Both the position numbers and the translations under genes were made by a program. A stretch of DNA of 36,874 nucleotides from the NCBI GenBank assembly GCA_945875435.1, contig CAMCKH010000011.1, forward strand, positions 1 through 36,874, in the 5' to 3' direction. Within the stretch, counting starts at the first letter, position 1, and the number at the start of each line of letters is the position of its first letter. The notes under the pieces were generated by a model. It saw only the letters and a list, made by a program, of their open reading frames with translations, had not been told where the DNA came from and did no database searches. Of this stretch, positions 15,136-23,800 are shown piece by piece. Source of the DNA: an uncultured Erysipelotrichaceae bacterium (GTDB lineage: Bacteria > Bacillota_I > Bacilli_A > Erysipelotrichales > Erysipelotrichaceae).

Positions 15136-15288
15136 ATGACTGAAAATATAGAATTATTAAAAAAAATTAAAAAGATAGAAAAAGAAATTTTAGAAAATGA
15201 AAAAAGATTAAAACAATTAAATTTAACATTAAGAATTTTTAAAGGAAAATTAGATAATTACAATAAAGGAGAACTAAAAAATGTTTAA
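15136..15288 (+). CDS. 50-aa coiled-coil protein between parA and parB
   Basis: This is a short open frame from the ATG at 15136 to TAA at 15288, overlapping the parB start by 8 bases. The peptide is almost all helix with heptad-like Lys/Glu/Leu/Ile (ENIELLKKIKKIEKEILEN), i.e. a coiled coil. The ribosome site upstream is weak, but the overlap with parB is the same ATG...TAA pattern seen at other coupled genes here. It could be an accessory partition protein or a translational coupler for ParB. Confidence 0.55.
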   Translation: MTENIELLKKIKKIEKEILENEKRLKQLNLTLRIFKGKLDNYNKGELKNV

Positions 15289-16003
15289 AACAGGACTTGA
15301 AGATGTCTTAAATAAAGGAAGTTTAAAAGAAATTAATCAAAGTAATTTTAAATTTATTGATAAGGAATTAATTATTGAAAATCCATTTAATGCAGATAGA
15401 CAGACAGAAGAAAATATTTTAAAAGTTAAAAATTCTATTTTAGAAAGTGGTTTAATTAACCCCTTAATTGTTGTGGAAAAAGATGGTAAGTATATGATTA
15501 TTAGCGGTCATGCTAGATTTGCAGCTTTACAATCTATCCCTGAATACAATTTTCAAGGAAACAAAAGAAGTAATGAACTTATCCCAGTTCTTATTGATAA
15601 AACAATGAGAAGTAGTTTAGAAAAAGATTTACTAGTTCTTAAAGCTAATGCACAAAAAGAAGAAACACAAAAAGATAAATTAAATAATGTGAAAAAAGCA
15701 CAAGAGATTTACTTAAAATTAAGAGATGAAAAAATTATAACTAATCAAGACAAAGTTAAAAAAAGAGAATGGATAGCACAATCTTTAGGATATAGTGAAA
15801 GTACAGTTCAAAGATATTTAAGTGAAATTAATACCGATGAAAACTCTAAACAAATTAAAGAAATTGATGAATGTACCACGTTATTGAAAAAAATAGATGA
15901 TATTTATAAAAAAATAGATAAAATTTTTCTAAATTTAGAAAATGAAGAAAAAGAATTAATTAAAACATCTTTAGAAACACTGTTGATTAAAATTAAAGGG
16001 TAA
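15281..16003 (+). CDS. parB: ParB-type partition protein
   Basis: This 240-residue ParB/Spo0J-family protein has an N-terminal nuclease-like/CTP-binding domain (about 30-110) with ENPFNADR, SGLINPLIVVEKDGKYMIISGHARFAAL, where GHARFAA stands for the usual GERRxxA. An HTH-type segment follows (REWIAQSLGYSESTVQRYLSEI, about 164-185). The C-terminus is a helical dimerisation region (about 200-240). It binds parS-like sites and is moved by ParA. AAAGGAGAAC precedes the start. No parS-like inverted repeat was recognised. Confidence 0.88.
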   Translation: MFKTGLEDVLNKGSLKEINQSNFKFIDKELIIENPFNADRQTEENILKVKNSILESGLINPLIVVEKDGKYMIISGHARFAALQSIPEYNFQGNKRSNELIPVLIDKTMRSSLEKDLLVLKANAQKEETQKDKLNNVKKAQEIYLKLRDEKIITNQDKVKKREWIAQSLGYSESTVQRYLSEINTDENSKQIKEIDECTTLLKKIDDIYKKIDKIFLNLENEEKELIKTSLETLLIKIKG

Positions 16004-16008
16004 AAAAT

Positions 16009-16485
16009 ATGAGATTCAAAATAAATGAAATTTTAAAAGAAAAAGGTTTAAAGTATAAAGATTTGTATGAAGCTACAGGCATTAATATTATGTTTAATCA
16101 GGATATTACGCTACTTGAAGCAAAAATATTAGCTAATTTTTTAGAATGTAAAATTGATGATTTGATAGAAACAAGACAGACAAAAATTACAAGCGAACAA
16201 AATAAAGATATTCAAAGTATAGAAAAAGAAAAAGTTAAAAGGTTTACAAATTTGTATGATAGAAAAAGAGGATTCTCGAATAAGCAATTAAAAGTTTTAA
16301 TTGAGGTTACTAGATTTGGAACTATTGAGCAATTAGAACTTTTAAGACATAATCATTTGTCGGCTAAAAAAATGATTTTTCTAGCAAAAATGATGTTTAA
16401 CCAAATTCCTAATTCAGTGCTTGAGATATTTATTAAAAATGAATTAAGTGAAGAAGAATTAAAAATACTTGCGAATAATTTATAA
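16009..16485 (+). CDS. HTH (Cro/C1-type) regulatory protein, 158 aa
   Basis: The gene starts 5 bases after parB. Residues about 3-55 look like a Cro/C1-type helix-turn-helix (INEILKEKGLKYKDLYEATGIN, then LLEAKILANFLECKIDDLIE). The remaining 100 residues are charged and helical (KLKVLIEVTRFGTIEQLELLRHNHLSAKKMIFLAKMM) without a recognised domain. As the last gene of the rep-par cluster before a strong terminator, it probably autoregulates the partition operon or helps the partition complex. It is less sure than ParA and ParB because the HTH is short and diverged. Confidence 0.65.
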   Translation: MRFKINEILKEKGLKYKDLYEATGINIMFNQDITLLEAKILANFLECKIDDLIETRQTKITSEQNKDIQSIEKEKVKRFTNLYDRKRGFSNKQLKVLIEVTRFGTIEQLELLRHNHLSAKKMIFLAKMMFNQIPNSVLEIFIKNELSEEELKILANNL

Positions 16486-16529
16486 AAAGCTATTGCAAAA
16501 TTTACCAAAAAATGCTAAAATAATGATAA

Positions 16530-16573
16530 GATAGGTTAGTTTTATTTAAAACTGTAAAAACCCATCTTTTTTT
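16530..16573 (+). terminator. Terminator of the par operon
   Basis: An outer stem (GATAGGTT with AACCCATC, one mismatch) encloses an inner AGTTTTA/TAAAACT hairpin, followed by seven T. Confidence 0.75.
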
Positions 16574-16856
16574 AATTAAAAATACTATTTTTTAATAATT
16601 TAGTGAAATTTTAATAAAAATGTTTAAAAATATTCTTTTAAAAAAGTATTAAAATTAAATTTTTTTACTGATTTGTCAATAGGTAATGTATATAAAATGT
16701 AACCGTTTGTATTTCAATAAAATTAATATGGTTAATATTTTACCATTAAAAATTTATTTTTATTCAAAAAAACAAGGTTATTTTAATTTTTTCTAAATTA
16801 TTTTAAAAATATTATAAAATTTTCTAATTTATTAATTAAAATTAAATAATTAACCT
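16574..16856. other. 283-bp extremely AT-rich noncoding stretch
   Basis: No ORF with a ribosome site is visible. It is nearly all A and T, with a small ATGGT/ACCAT hairpin at 16728-16746. Such a tract could be an origin unwinding region of the element, but no iterons are seen, so this is only a possibility. Confidence 0.35.
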
Positions 16857-16926
16857 CAGGGGTTCAAACAAACCCCTGACCAAAGACAACAATTAAGTTG
16901 TCTTTTTTTGTGAAAGGAGAAAGAAA
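16857..16926 (+). repeat. Gene-boundary cassette, copy 1
   Basis: Hairpin one is CAGGGGTT/AACCCCTG (16857-16878). Hairpin two is AAGACAA/TTGTCTT (16883-16904) plus T-run. The ribosome site GAAAGGAG follows, then ATG at 16927. No DYEPNI codons precede this copy. Confidence 0.85.
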
Positions 16927-17055
16927 ATGTTTTTTCAAAATAAAGAAAAAAAGAAAATTAAAGAAGAATTAAAAAAATACAAAAACCAAGGTTTTGATGA
17001 ATGGCAAATGAACCAAATCTGTGAAGATTTAGAGAAAGGATTATTTGATTTATGA
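16927..17055 (+). CDS. Short QM-repeat protein with a single repeat (42 aa), possibly truncated
   Basis: AAAGGAGAAAGAAA precedes the ATG. The peptide has a Lys-rich coiled-coil head (MFFQNKEKKKIKEELKKYKN), then a single partial copy of the 26-residue repeat (QGFDEWQMNQICEDLEKGL) before TGA. Other members carry several repeats followed by DVSIYA; here the frame stops where DVS would begin. It is probably a decayed copy cut short when the toxin-antitoxin pair was placed downstream, though a minimal functional version is possible. Confidence 0.6.
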   Translation: MFFQNKEKKKIKEELKKYKNQGFDEWQMNQICEDLEKGLFDL

Positions 17056-17172
17056 CAATGAGTGAATTTATACAGTTAATGCCTATGTTTTATTTTTTTT
17101 GTTTTAAGTATCCTATATCTCACAAGTGTGTTTGTTGAATATTTTTTAAATTATTTTTTGGTGAAAACCTGC

Positions 17173-17178
17173 TATAAT
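17173..17178 (+). promoter_or_regulatory. Extended -10 promoter of the Panacea toxin-antitoxin pair
   Basis: TATAAT with TGC directly before it forms an extended -10 box, 25 bases upstream of the antitoxin ATG. No convincing -35 box is seen. Confidence 0.55.
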
Positions 17179-17203
17179 AAAATAAAAGGAAAGGGAGTAA
17201 GCT

Positions 17204-17674
17204 ATGGTTTATAAAGTATTAGATGTCAGTAGATATATTATTAATTATGGGCGTGATAATAACTGTAATGTTTCTAATTTGAAATTACAAAAGTTATTAT
17301 ATTTTGTTCAAGCAGAATTTTTAGTAAGTGAAAATCGCCCTTGTTTTGAAGAAAAAATAGAGGCATGGGCATTTGGTCCAGTTGTTCCAAAAGCATATTT
17401 TGAATATATGAATAATGCAGGTTTAGAAATTCCCAAGATAACAAAATTTTATGAAGTAACTTCAAATTTTGAAGTGAAAGAATGTATTTTTGATGAAACC
17501 ATAATAGCCGAGAAAGACCGTGAAAGCATTAGAAAAGTAATGGATTATTTTAAAGATTGGTCTGCTTGGGCGATGTCAGAATTAACACATCAACAAGCAC
17601 CATGGAAAGATGTGTATGAGGTTAACAAAAAAAATGAAATTACACTTGAAGCAATAAAAGGATTTTTTGTATGA
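17204..17674 (+). CDS. Panacea-domain (SocA/DUF4065) antitoxin
   Basis: This 156-residue protein has the Panacea hallmark layout: VLDVSRYIINYGRDNN, SNLKLQKLLYFVQAEFLV (about 24-41), then EEKIEAWAFGPVVPKAYFEY (about 48-67), and a C-terminal WAMSELTHQQAPWKD. Panacea proteins neutralise many unrelated toxins encoded next to them. The gene overlaps the following membrane-toxin candidate by 4 bases (ATGA), the usual two-gene arrangement, and has its own promoter and ribosome site (AAAGGGAG). It likely stabilises the element or protects against phage. Phage-associated GepA-like proteins belong to the same family. Confidence 0.88.
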   Translation: MVYKVLDVSRYIINYGRDNNCNVSNLKLQKLLYFVQAEFLVSENRPCFEEKIEAWAFGPVVPKAYFEYMNNAGLEIPKITKFYEVTSNFEVKECIFDETIIAEKDRESIRKVMDYFKDWSAWAMSELTHQQAPWKDVYEVNKKNEITLEAIKGFFV

Positions 17675-18477
17675 ATACAAGGTATACTAAAACTTCTAAA
17701 GGTTCAAATGAATTTTTTTCCTATAAAGGAGAAAAACTATATAATAATAACAGTTTTTTAAATTCCAAAAAATTTATAGAGGATTTTTGTCAAAGTTTAA
17801 GTCATGAACATATACAAGATTTCTCGGATATAGTGAATAAAATAAATGAATATTCTACACAGAAACTTAAATTTGAAAGAGTATTATATTCTACTATGAC
17901 ACAAGTGATATTTTCTTTTAATGAAGAAAATAAGGGTGTATTTTATTCTAATTTTAATGGTTTGCTTGATTATATTTTGAACAATCATAATTCTGAAGAT
18001 GGTTTAAAGCGTTTGGCAACTAAACTCTACGACCATGCACAGTTGGCAGCTCATCAATTAAATCTTTCTAATGAAAAATTAAAGAAATTAGAAGAGGCTT
18101 TAAATGAGAAATATAAACAATTAGAAGAAAAGTATGGGGTAATTTCCCAAGAACTTAAATCTTCTCAAAAAGACTATATTTCTATTCTTGGTATTTTTTC
18201 AACTGTGGTACTTGCATTTTCAGGAGGTATGACATTTTCTAGTTCAGTTTTACAAACAATGAATCAAGTAAGTATTTTCCGTTTGATTCTAGTTATAGAT
18301 ATATTAGCTTGTGTTTTACTTAACGCAATTTATTTATTAACAAGTTTTATTTTTAGAATTAATGAGAAAAAAACAATACAATTTATAAAAATCATTTATT
18401 GGAATGTAGCTTTTTTACTAATTGCAGTAGTTATAGTAGGTATTTGGTTTTTAAATAAATACATTAAATTTTATTGA
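17671..18477 (+). CDS. Membrane-associated toxin candidate paired with Panacea
   Basis: This 268-residue protein overlaps the antitoxin stop by 4 bases. The N-terminal half is soluble and helical. A coiled coil occupies about 130-165 (LNLSNEKLKKLEEALNEKY). The C-terminal third has three membrane segments (about 169-190, 203-229, 239-262). Several described Panacea partners are membrane-acting toxins, so the same role is inferred here from gene order. It shows no known enzymatic motif. It has no DYEPNI tail of its own, although DNA for that tail follows as a noncoding relic. Confidence 0.65.
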   Translation: MNTRYTKTSKGSNEFFSYKGEKLYNNNSFLNSKKFIEDFCQSLSHEHIQDFSDIVNKINEYSTQKLKFERVLYSTMTQVIFSFNEENKGVFYSNFNGLLDYILNNHNSEDGLKRLATKLYDHAQLAAHQLNLSNEKLKKLEEALNEKYKQLEEKYGVISQELKSSQKDYISILGIFSTVVLAFSGGMTFSSSVLQTMNQVSIFRLILVIDILACVLLNAIYLLTSFIFRINEKKTIQFIKIIYWNVAFLLIAVVIVGIWFLNKYIKFY

Positions 18478-18491
18478 TAACACTACTTTTT

Positions 18492-18583
18492 AAGATTACG
18501 AACCAAACCTTTAGGGGTTCAAATAAACCCCTGACCAAAGACAACAATTAAGTTGTCTTTTTTTGTGAAAGGAAAGAGAAAGT
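18492..18583 (+). repeat. Gene-boundary cassette, copy 2, with noncoding tail relic
   Basis: Bases 18492-18513 still read as Asp-Tyr-Glu-Pro-Asn-Leu-stop, but lie after the toxin stop and are not translated with it. Hairpins follow at 18513-18532 and 18538-18559 (plus T-run), then GAAAGGAAAG before ATG 18584. Confidence 0.85.
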
Positions 18584-19003
18584 ATGAACATTGAACAAAA
18601 ATTACAGGAATATAAATATCAAGGTTTTGATAATTGTCAAATGAAACAAATCCGCCTAGGATTAGAACAAAACCTTGATGTATCTATCTACGCCAATCCT
18701 GAATTTGATGAATACCAAATGTTCCAAATCCGCGAGGGATTAGAACAAGGATTAGATGTATCAATCTACACAAACCCTAAATATACTCATTGGCAAATGC
18801 AAGAGATCCGTTACGGATTAGAAAAAGGATTAGATGTTTCAATTTATGCAACTCCTAAATTTAGTGATAGTCAAATGCACCAAATCCTCCTAGGGTTAGA
18901 AAAAGGTTTAGATGTATCCTTATACACCAACCCAAAATATCACTGGAGGCAAATGACCCAAATCCGCCTAGGATTAGAACACAATGAAGAAATCAAACTT
19001 TAG
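18584..19003 (+). CDS. QM-repeat protein with five repeats (139 aa)
   Basis: The protein starts MNIEQKLQEYKYQGFD, the head shared by this family, followed by five tandem 26-residue repeats. Each has the pattern QMxxIRxGLExGLDVSIYA then xPKF/Y and a variable triplet. The even spacing and alternating Leu/Ile suggest a helical solenoid for protein binding. Similar repeats occur in hypothetical proteins of Firmicute mobile elements; I cannot assign a named family. It ends in EEIKL, not in the DYEPNI tail, and its stop overlaps the next gene's ribosome site. Confidence 0.8.
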   Translation: MNIEQKLQEYKYQGFDNCQMKQIRLGLEQNLDVSIYANPEFDEYQMFQIREGLEQGLDVSIYTNPKYTHWQMQEIRYGLEKGLDVSIYATPKFSDSQMHQILLGLEKGLDVSLYTNPKYHWRQMTQIRLGLEHNEEIKL

Positions 19004-19019
19004 AAAGGAGATAATAATT

Positions 19020-19325
19020 ATGAAATCTTGGATACCCACTAAACAAAGTAAAATGATGTATGCACATAAGATGAACCAAATCCAACATTTTTGTATGGAT
19101 AAGGAAATAATCGTTAGTCAAAATAGTTGCAGCTATTTTTTCAAATTAAATGGTAAAAATTATATTGTATATAATCGTAGTAAAAATTCTAAAGAAAAAA
19201 TTTTAGAAGAAATAAGAAACATACACAATCTGAATATTGATGAAAGCAATATAAACTATATTTTTTCTAGTAAATTAAAAATAATTGATGTATATAATAG
19301 TCTTTTAACTAATGAAAAAATATAA
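19020..19325 (+). CDS. Unknown 101-aa protein
   Basis: I use the ATG at 19020, 7 bases or so after AGAAAGGAGATA; an upstream in-frame ATG at 18984 lacks a ribosome site and would overlap the repeat gene. The protein is basic and soluble with no membrane segment (KSWIPTKQSKMMYAHKMNQI, later NYIVYNRSKNSKEKILEEIRN). No family is recognised. A degenerate copy of the boundary hairpin (GGTTC/GAACTCC, about 19347-19362) lies downstream, and the next gene has its own promoter. Confidence 0.6.
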   Translation: MKSWIPTKQSKMMYAHKMNQIQHFCMDKEIIVSQNSCSYFFKLNGKNYIVYNRSKNSKEKILEEIRNIHNLNIDESNINYIFSSKLKIIDVYNSLLTNEKI

Positions 19326-19424
19326 TTGTTGTCAATTAATTTTAAGGTTCAAACGAACTCCAAATCTAAAAGAAAATGAATGAATTATTTTTTAAAAAAA
19401 TTCAACATTTTCCCATAAAAGCAC

Positions 19425-19453
19425 CTGACATATAGTTATAAAAATAGTATAAT
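19425..19453 (+). promoter_or_regulatory. Promoter of the NlpC/P60 gene
   Basis: CTGACA (19425-19430), exactly 17 bases, and TATAAT (19448-19453) form a near-consensus sigma-A promoter. It is 31 bases upstream of the ATG at 19485 and probably starts the long adhesin and transfer operon. Confidence 0.75.
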
Positions 19454-19484
19454 TATAGTATAAAAATAAAGGGGAAAGGAAACA

Positions 19485-20684
19485 ATGCAAAAAGAAAAAT
19501 TAAAGAAATTATTACCAATAATAATATTTGCAGTACTTGTAATTATTATTCCATACTATATTAATAAACAAAACATTCAAAAAGAAATTGTATCGCAAAA
19601 ACAACTAAAAACTGAAGAAAATACTAAATATGTTTTAGATATTATTAATAACGAAGAAAAGAAATTAGTTTTAAGTGTTAATGAAAATATTGATATTAAT
19701 GATGTTTCATTACCTGAAACTTACATTAACTTAAATACAAATCTTAATTTAGCTAAAGAGGGTATTTATTATTTCAATTATGTTAAAAAAGATAATGGTG
19801 TTGAAACACAAATATCTAAAACAATTAAAGTGGTTAAAGATAAAGATACTTATTTAAAAGAAAAAGAAACTAAAGAAAAAGAATTAATAGCTTTTAGAGA
19901 AAAACTACAAAAAGAGAATGAGGAAAAAATTAAAGAACAAAAAGAATTAGAACAAGCTAAAATAAATAATTCAGTTGAAGAATACGGCACAATTGCTCAG
20001 CCTATAAATAATTATGTGGGTTCAGTTGATAGTTTGGATAATTCTAACCCTTTAGTAATAGCAGCTAAGGAATTGGTTGGTGTTGATGGTGTGTGTTCAT
20101 CGGTAGTTCAATGGGCGTATGATAAAGCCTATCCTAATATGGTTCTTAAACAAGGAAGAGTTATTAATGGACAACCAACAGGAGATGGTTATGTTGTATC
20201 TGAAGCAGAAGCACAGATTGGAGATTTAGTAATGTGGGGATATAGTGAAGCTGCAGGAACAGACCATGTAGCTTTATATTTAGGAAATGGTATGGCTCTT
20301 CATGGAAATTTAAGAAGTTTTGGAAAAAAAGCAGCTATAACAGGTGTACATCTTAATAATATGGGAACTCCTTTATTCTTTAGACCTAATTTAATAACTA
20401 AAGAAGAAAACCAACAAAAACAACAAGAAGAAAAACAACGTGAACAACAAGAATTAGAAGTAGCTAGACAAAAGTTGAGAGAGGAAAACGAAAGAAGACG
20501 CAAAGAGGAAGAAGCAAGAGTTGCTGCTATGAGCGAAGAAGAAAAAGCACAATATGATATAGAGGTATGTAATGTGATAATAAATTCATATCACGATTCT
20601 TCTTTAAAAGAATATCAAAGTAAATTTAAAGAACATTACGATAATAACCAATGTTTTGAAAAAACAGGAAAACCATTAGAATAA
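19485..20684 (+). CDS. Membrane-anchored NlpC/P60-type peptidoglycan hydrolase
   Basis: This 399-residue protein starts after GGGGAAAGGAAAC. One membrane segment (about 9-24) is followed by an extracellular region with a charged coiled coil (about 120-160). An NlpC/P60 fold follows with Cys204 (DGVCSSVVQWAY), His261 (GTDHVALYLGNGMALHG) and His273, matching the Cys-His-His triad; the IGDLVMW motif lies between. The C-terminal tail is a highly charged helix (EEKQREQQELEVARQKL). It should cut peptide cross-links. Conjugative elements of Gram-positive bacteria commonly encode such a wall hydrolase to let the transfer channel through the wall. Confidence 0.85.
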   Translation: MQKEKLKKLLPIIIFAVLVIIIPYYINKQNIQKEIVSQKQLKTEENTKYVLDIINNEEKKLVLSVNENIDINDVSLPETYINLNTNLNLAKEGIYYFNYVKKDNGVETQISKTIKVVKDKDTYLKEKETKEKELIAFREKLQKENEEKIKEQKELEQAKINNSVEEYGTIAQPINNYVGSVDSLDNSNPLVIAAKELVGVDGVCSSVVQWAYDKAYPNMVLKQGRVINGQPTGDGYVVSEAEAQIGDLVMWGYSEAAGTDHVALYLGNGMALHGNLRSFGKKAAITGVHLNNMGTPLFFRPNLITKEENQQKQQEEKQREQQELEVARQKLREENERRRKEEEARVAAMSEEEKAQYDIEVCNVIINSYHDSSLKEYQSKFKEHYDNNQCFEKTGKPLE

Positions 20685-20708
20685 TATAATTAACCCTATA
20701 TAATATCT

Positions 20709-20734
20709 AAACCGTATCTTAATACGGTTTTTTA
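20709..20734 (+). terminator. Intrinsic terminator after the NlpC/P60 gene
   Basis: AAACCGTAT pairs with ATACGGTTT around the loop CTTA, followed by a T-run. It is perfect over 9 pairs. Confidence 0.85.
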
Positions 20735-20755
20735 TTTTGAAAGGAAAAATAAAAA

Positions 20756-20812
20756 ATGAAATATACTAATAAATCACCACCTTGTTTTTATTATTTTTTA
20801 GCTAAAAAATAA
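20756..20812 (+). CDS. Possible 18-aa leader peptide with attenuator-like palindrome
   Basis: GAAAGGAAAAAT precedes the ATG at 20756. The frame codes MKYTNKSPPCFYYFLAKK and stops inside a perfect 24-bp palindrome (20790-20813) followed by TTTT. A strong terminator stands upstream and the 1523-aa adhesin starts 30 bases downstream. This layout resembles ribosome-controlled attenuation leaders. It is speculative; the stem is all A-T apart from its AGCT tip. Confidence 0.4.
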   Translation: MKYTNKSPPCFYYFLAKK

Positions 20813-20842
20813 TTTTAATATTAAATATCAAGAAAGGAAACT

Positions 20843-23800
20843 ATGAAAAACATATTTAAAAAATTAATTAAATTATTAATAATACCAATAATAACTATTG
20901 GTATTTTTTCTTTTAATCCAAACATTATTAAAGCAGCTGTTCCTAGCGAATATCAAAGTTGTGCTAGGATAGATGAGTATATAGATGACAAAAGAACTGA
21001 ACACATTTCAAGACCTAACCCTAATTCAGCTAATTTATTACTTGAAGCACAACAATGGAAAAGAGATAATTGTACTGCTTGTACTCCTCATAATAGTTTT
21101 AATGATGAAAACTTAAATATTCCACTTATAGAAAGTGGTTATATTATGCATAGATTTAGTGTTGATGGAAATTTACTATATTGTATAGAGCCAGATACTA
21201 TATACAGAAGTTGTGCTACTTATGAAAAAAGAATATCTCAAGTTGGTGGTGAACAAAAACTGAAAATTGCTAAAATAATGAAAGCCGCAACTGAATTAGG
21301 AGCAAATAATAATACAGATGTTTATTTAGCAGCACAATTATATATTTGGGATATTTTAGGATTACACAGAAATATCTCAGGTATTGATAAAAATTCTATG
21401 AAATCAATGATAGATAACAAAATCAATGAATTAGAACAATCTTTTGCACCTACCTTTAGTCAAGAACATTACGAAGTAGAATTTGAACAAGATTTTATTG
21501 CACAAGGTACAAATGATGTTCTTACAAGAATAGGATATTCTCTTGAAAATTTAACTACAGGATTTTTAAAAAGTGAAATCACAAGTAATAATGTTATTGT
21601 TAATATCAATAAAATCTATCCAGTAATTAAAAAAGTTAAATTAAACCCTCATAACAACATATCTAATTATGAAAGTTCAATCTATGTGAGTACAAGTAGT
21701 CAAGATGTAATGGGTTTTGACCAACCATTAGATAATCTATATTTAGATAAAACAATTAGCTTCAAACACAAAACAGGAAACCTTACAATAACTAAAAAAG
21801 ATGAATATGGTAATACCCAATCAGGTGTAGAATACAAGTTATATTTTGCTTTAGATGATAATACTAAAGGTGAAGAAATTAGAAAAGAAGATAATAGTAG
21901 TTTTGTAACTAATGAAAAAGGTATTATTGAAATTAACGAAACTTTACCTGTAGGAAAATATTTCATAGAAGAAGTTGTAACCACAAATCCTTTGGTGTTA
22001 AATAGTAAACCTTTTTTAGTTGAAATCAAACATAATCAGACATCTTACTTTACACAAGAAAATGATTTAAGGCTTGTTGATGCAGAAGTGTATAAAAATG
22101 ATATAGAAGAACTTAATCATTTGAATGATACTTATTTTAAAGTGTTTGATATTTCAGAAACTTTGAAAGGTAAAGATACTGAAGAAATTATCTTGATTAA
22201 AGTTAATAAAACTTTAGCTTTAGATGATGTTTTTGGTACAAATAATGTAGTTTATGTAAAAGATGATTTACATACTACAAATTATCTAAATATCACAAAT
22301 AACAATATCACTACCATTAAAACAAATAGAATTTCTTTATCGGTGGATGGAAAAGAAAAAGATGTATATATTATTAAAGATGATAGTTCTATAATGAATG
22401 AAGATTTTAAAGTAATTAGTGGTATAAATGTTTTTAATGGAAAAACAGGAAATTACTATTTACAAATTAAAGATAGAAACAATTTTAATTTGTTTAATGA
22501 AAACGTTAAAAGTATAAAATTATATTCAGATATTTCACTAAGTGAAGAAAGTTTAATAAAGGAATATCCTTTAAATGAATTAGCTACTTTAAATCTTACT
22601 GAAATTAAAGAAGAATTACCTGAAACTTTCTATTACAAAGAAATTTCATCTGTAAAAGATAAGGTTCATATTTTAGAACCTGAAAAGGAAGAAAAACATT
22701 ATAATAATGATGATAATTTAGAAAAAATTAAAGAAGTTAAAAAAGAAAAAATAAATTATGTTGAAAATGGTAAATTGTTGATTGAAGATTTACTGCATAG
22801 TAGAAAATATTTAGTGCTAGAACATACGCCTACTCTTAATCATGATAATATAAGTACAGGTTATGTAATAGATACTAACTATCCTATAGATACTATCAAA
22901 ACTAACTTAGATGTATCTAATGAAAAAGGAAAAGGAAATTTAAAAGTTTTAAAATTAGATGAATTTAAGGATAAATTACCTGGAGAAACAACTTTTAATA
23001 TTTATAAAGCTAATCTAAATCCTAATACTAATCCTTATCATTTAAAATTCCAAGATTTAAGCTATGAAGAATTAAAAGGAATTAAAGGAGAATTAAAAGG
23101 AACTTATACTACCAATAATTCAGTACTTGATTTAAAAAATGAATTGGTGTTTGGTTATTATTTCTTAGAGGAAACATCTACTCATCAAAATTATGAAGTA
23201 AATAATACCTTGTATTTATTTGAAATCAAACACAATGAAGAAACTGAACTTGAATTTTTAAATAAAAATAAAGATTATGGTATTAAACTTGATAAGTATG
23301 ATTTAGAAGAAATCACAAAAAAATTAGATGGTGCTAAATATACACTATATGATATTAGTGATAGTTTAGATTTTGATAATGAAAATACTTTATTGGGTAG
23401 CCCGAAAGAATTTACTAACACTGAAACAACTCTTTTAAATGAATACTACAATAAAAATTTTAATAACAACAATACTAATTCTTACAATGAAACTATTTTA
23501 ACTTACGCTAAGACTAATACTGATTTAGACTTAAAGAAAATTGCGAAAGAAGTTAAAAAAGATTTAGATTTAGAATTGCCTGTTTATTTTAAAACCTCTA
23601 ATAATAAAGATTTAACAATCACTACCAACTCAATTATTAATGTGAATAGTACAAATAGAGTTAAAATCCAAGTTTTTGGTGGGAATTTAGAACTTTATAG
23701 TGCAAAGAAAAACAATAAAATCTTACAAAATGATTATTTTAATCCTTACGATTTAGAATTTTTCAAAGACAAAGACGGTAAAGAAAAACTAAATATTAAA

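Noticed and set aside
17056-17150. Short ORF MSEFIQLMPMFYFF after the truncated repeat gene
   Set aside because: There is no ribosome site and no similarity to neighbours; it is probably chance in AT-rich DNA.
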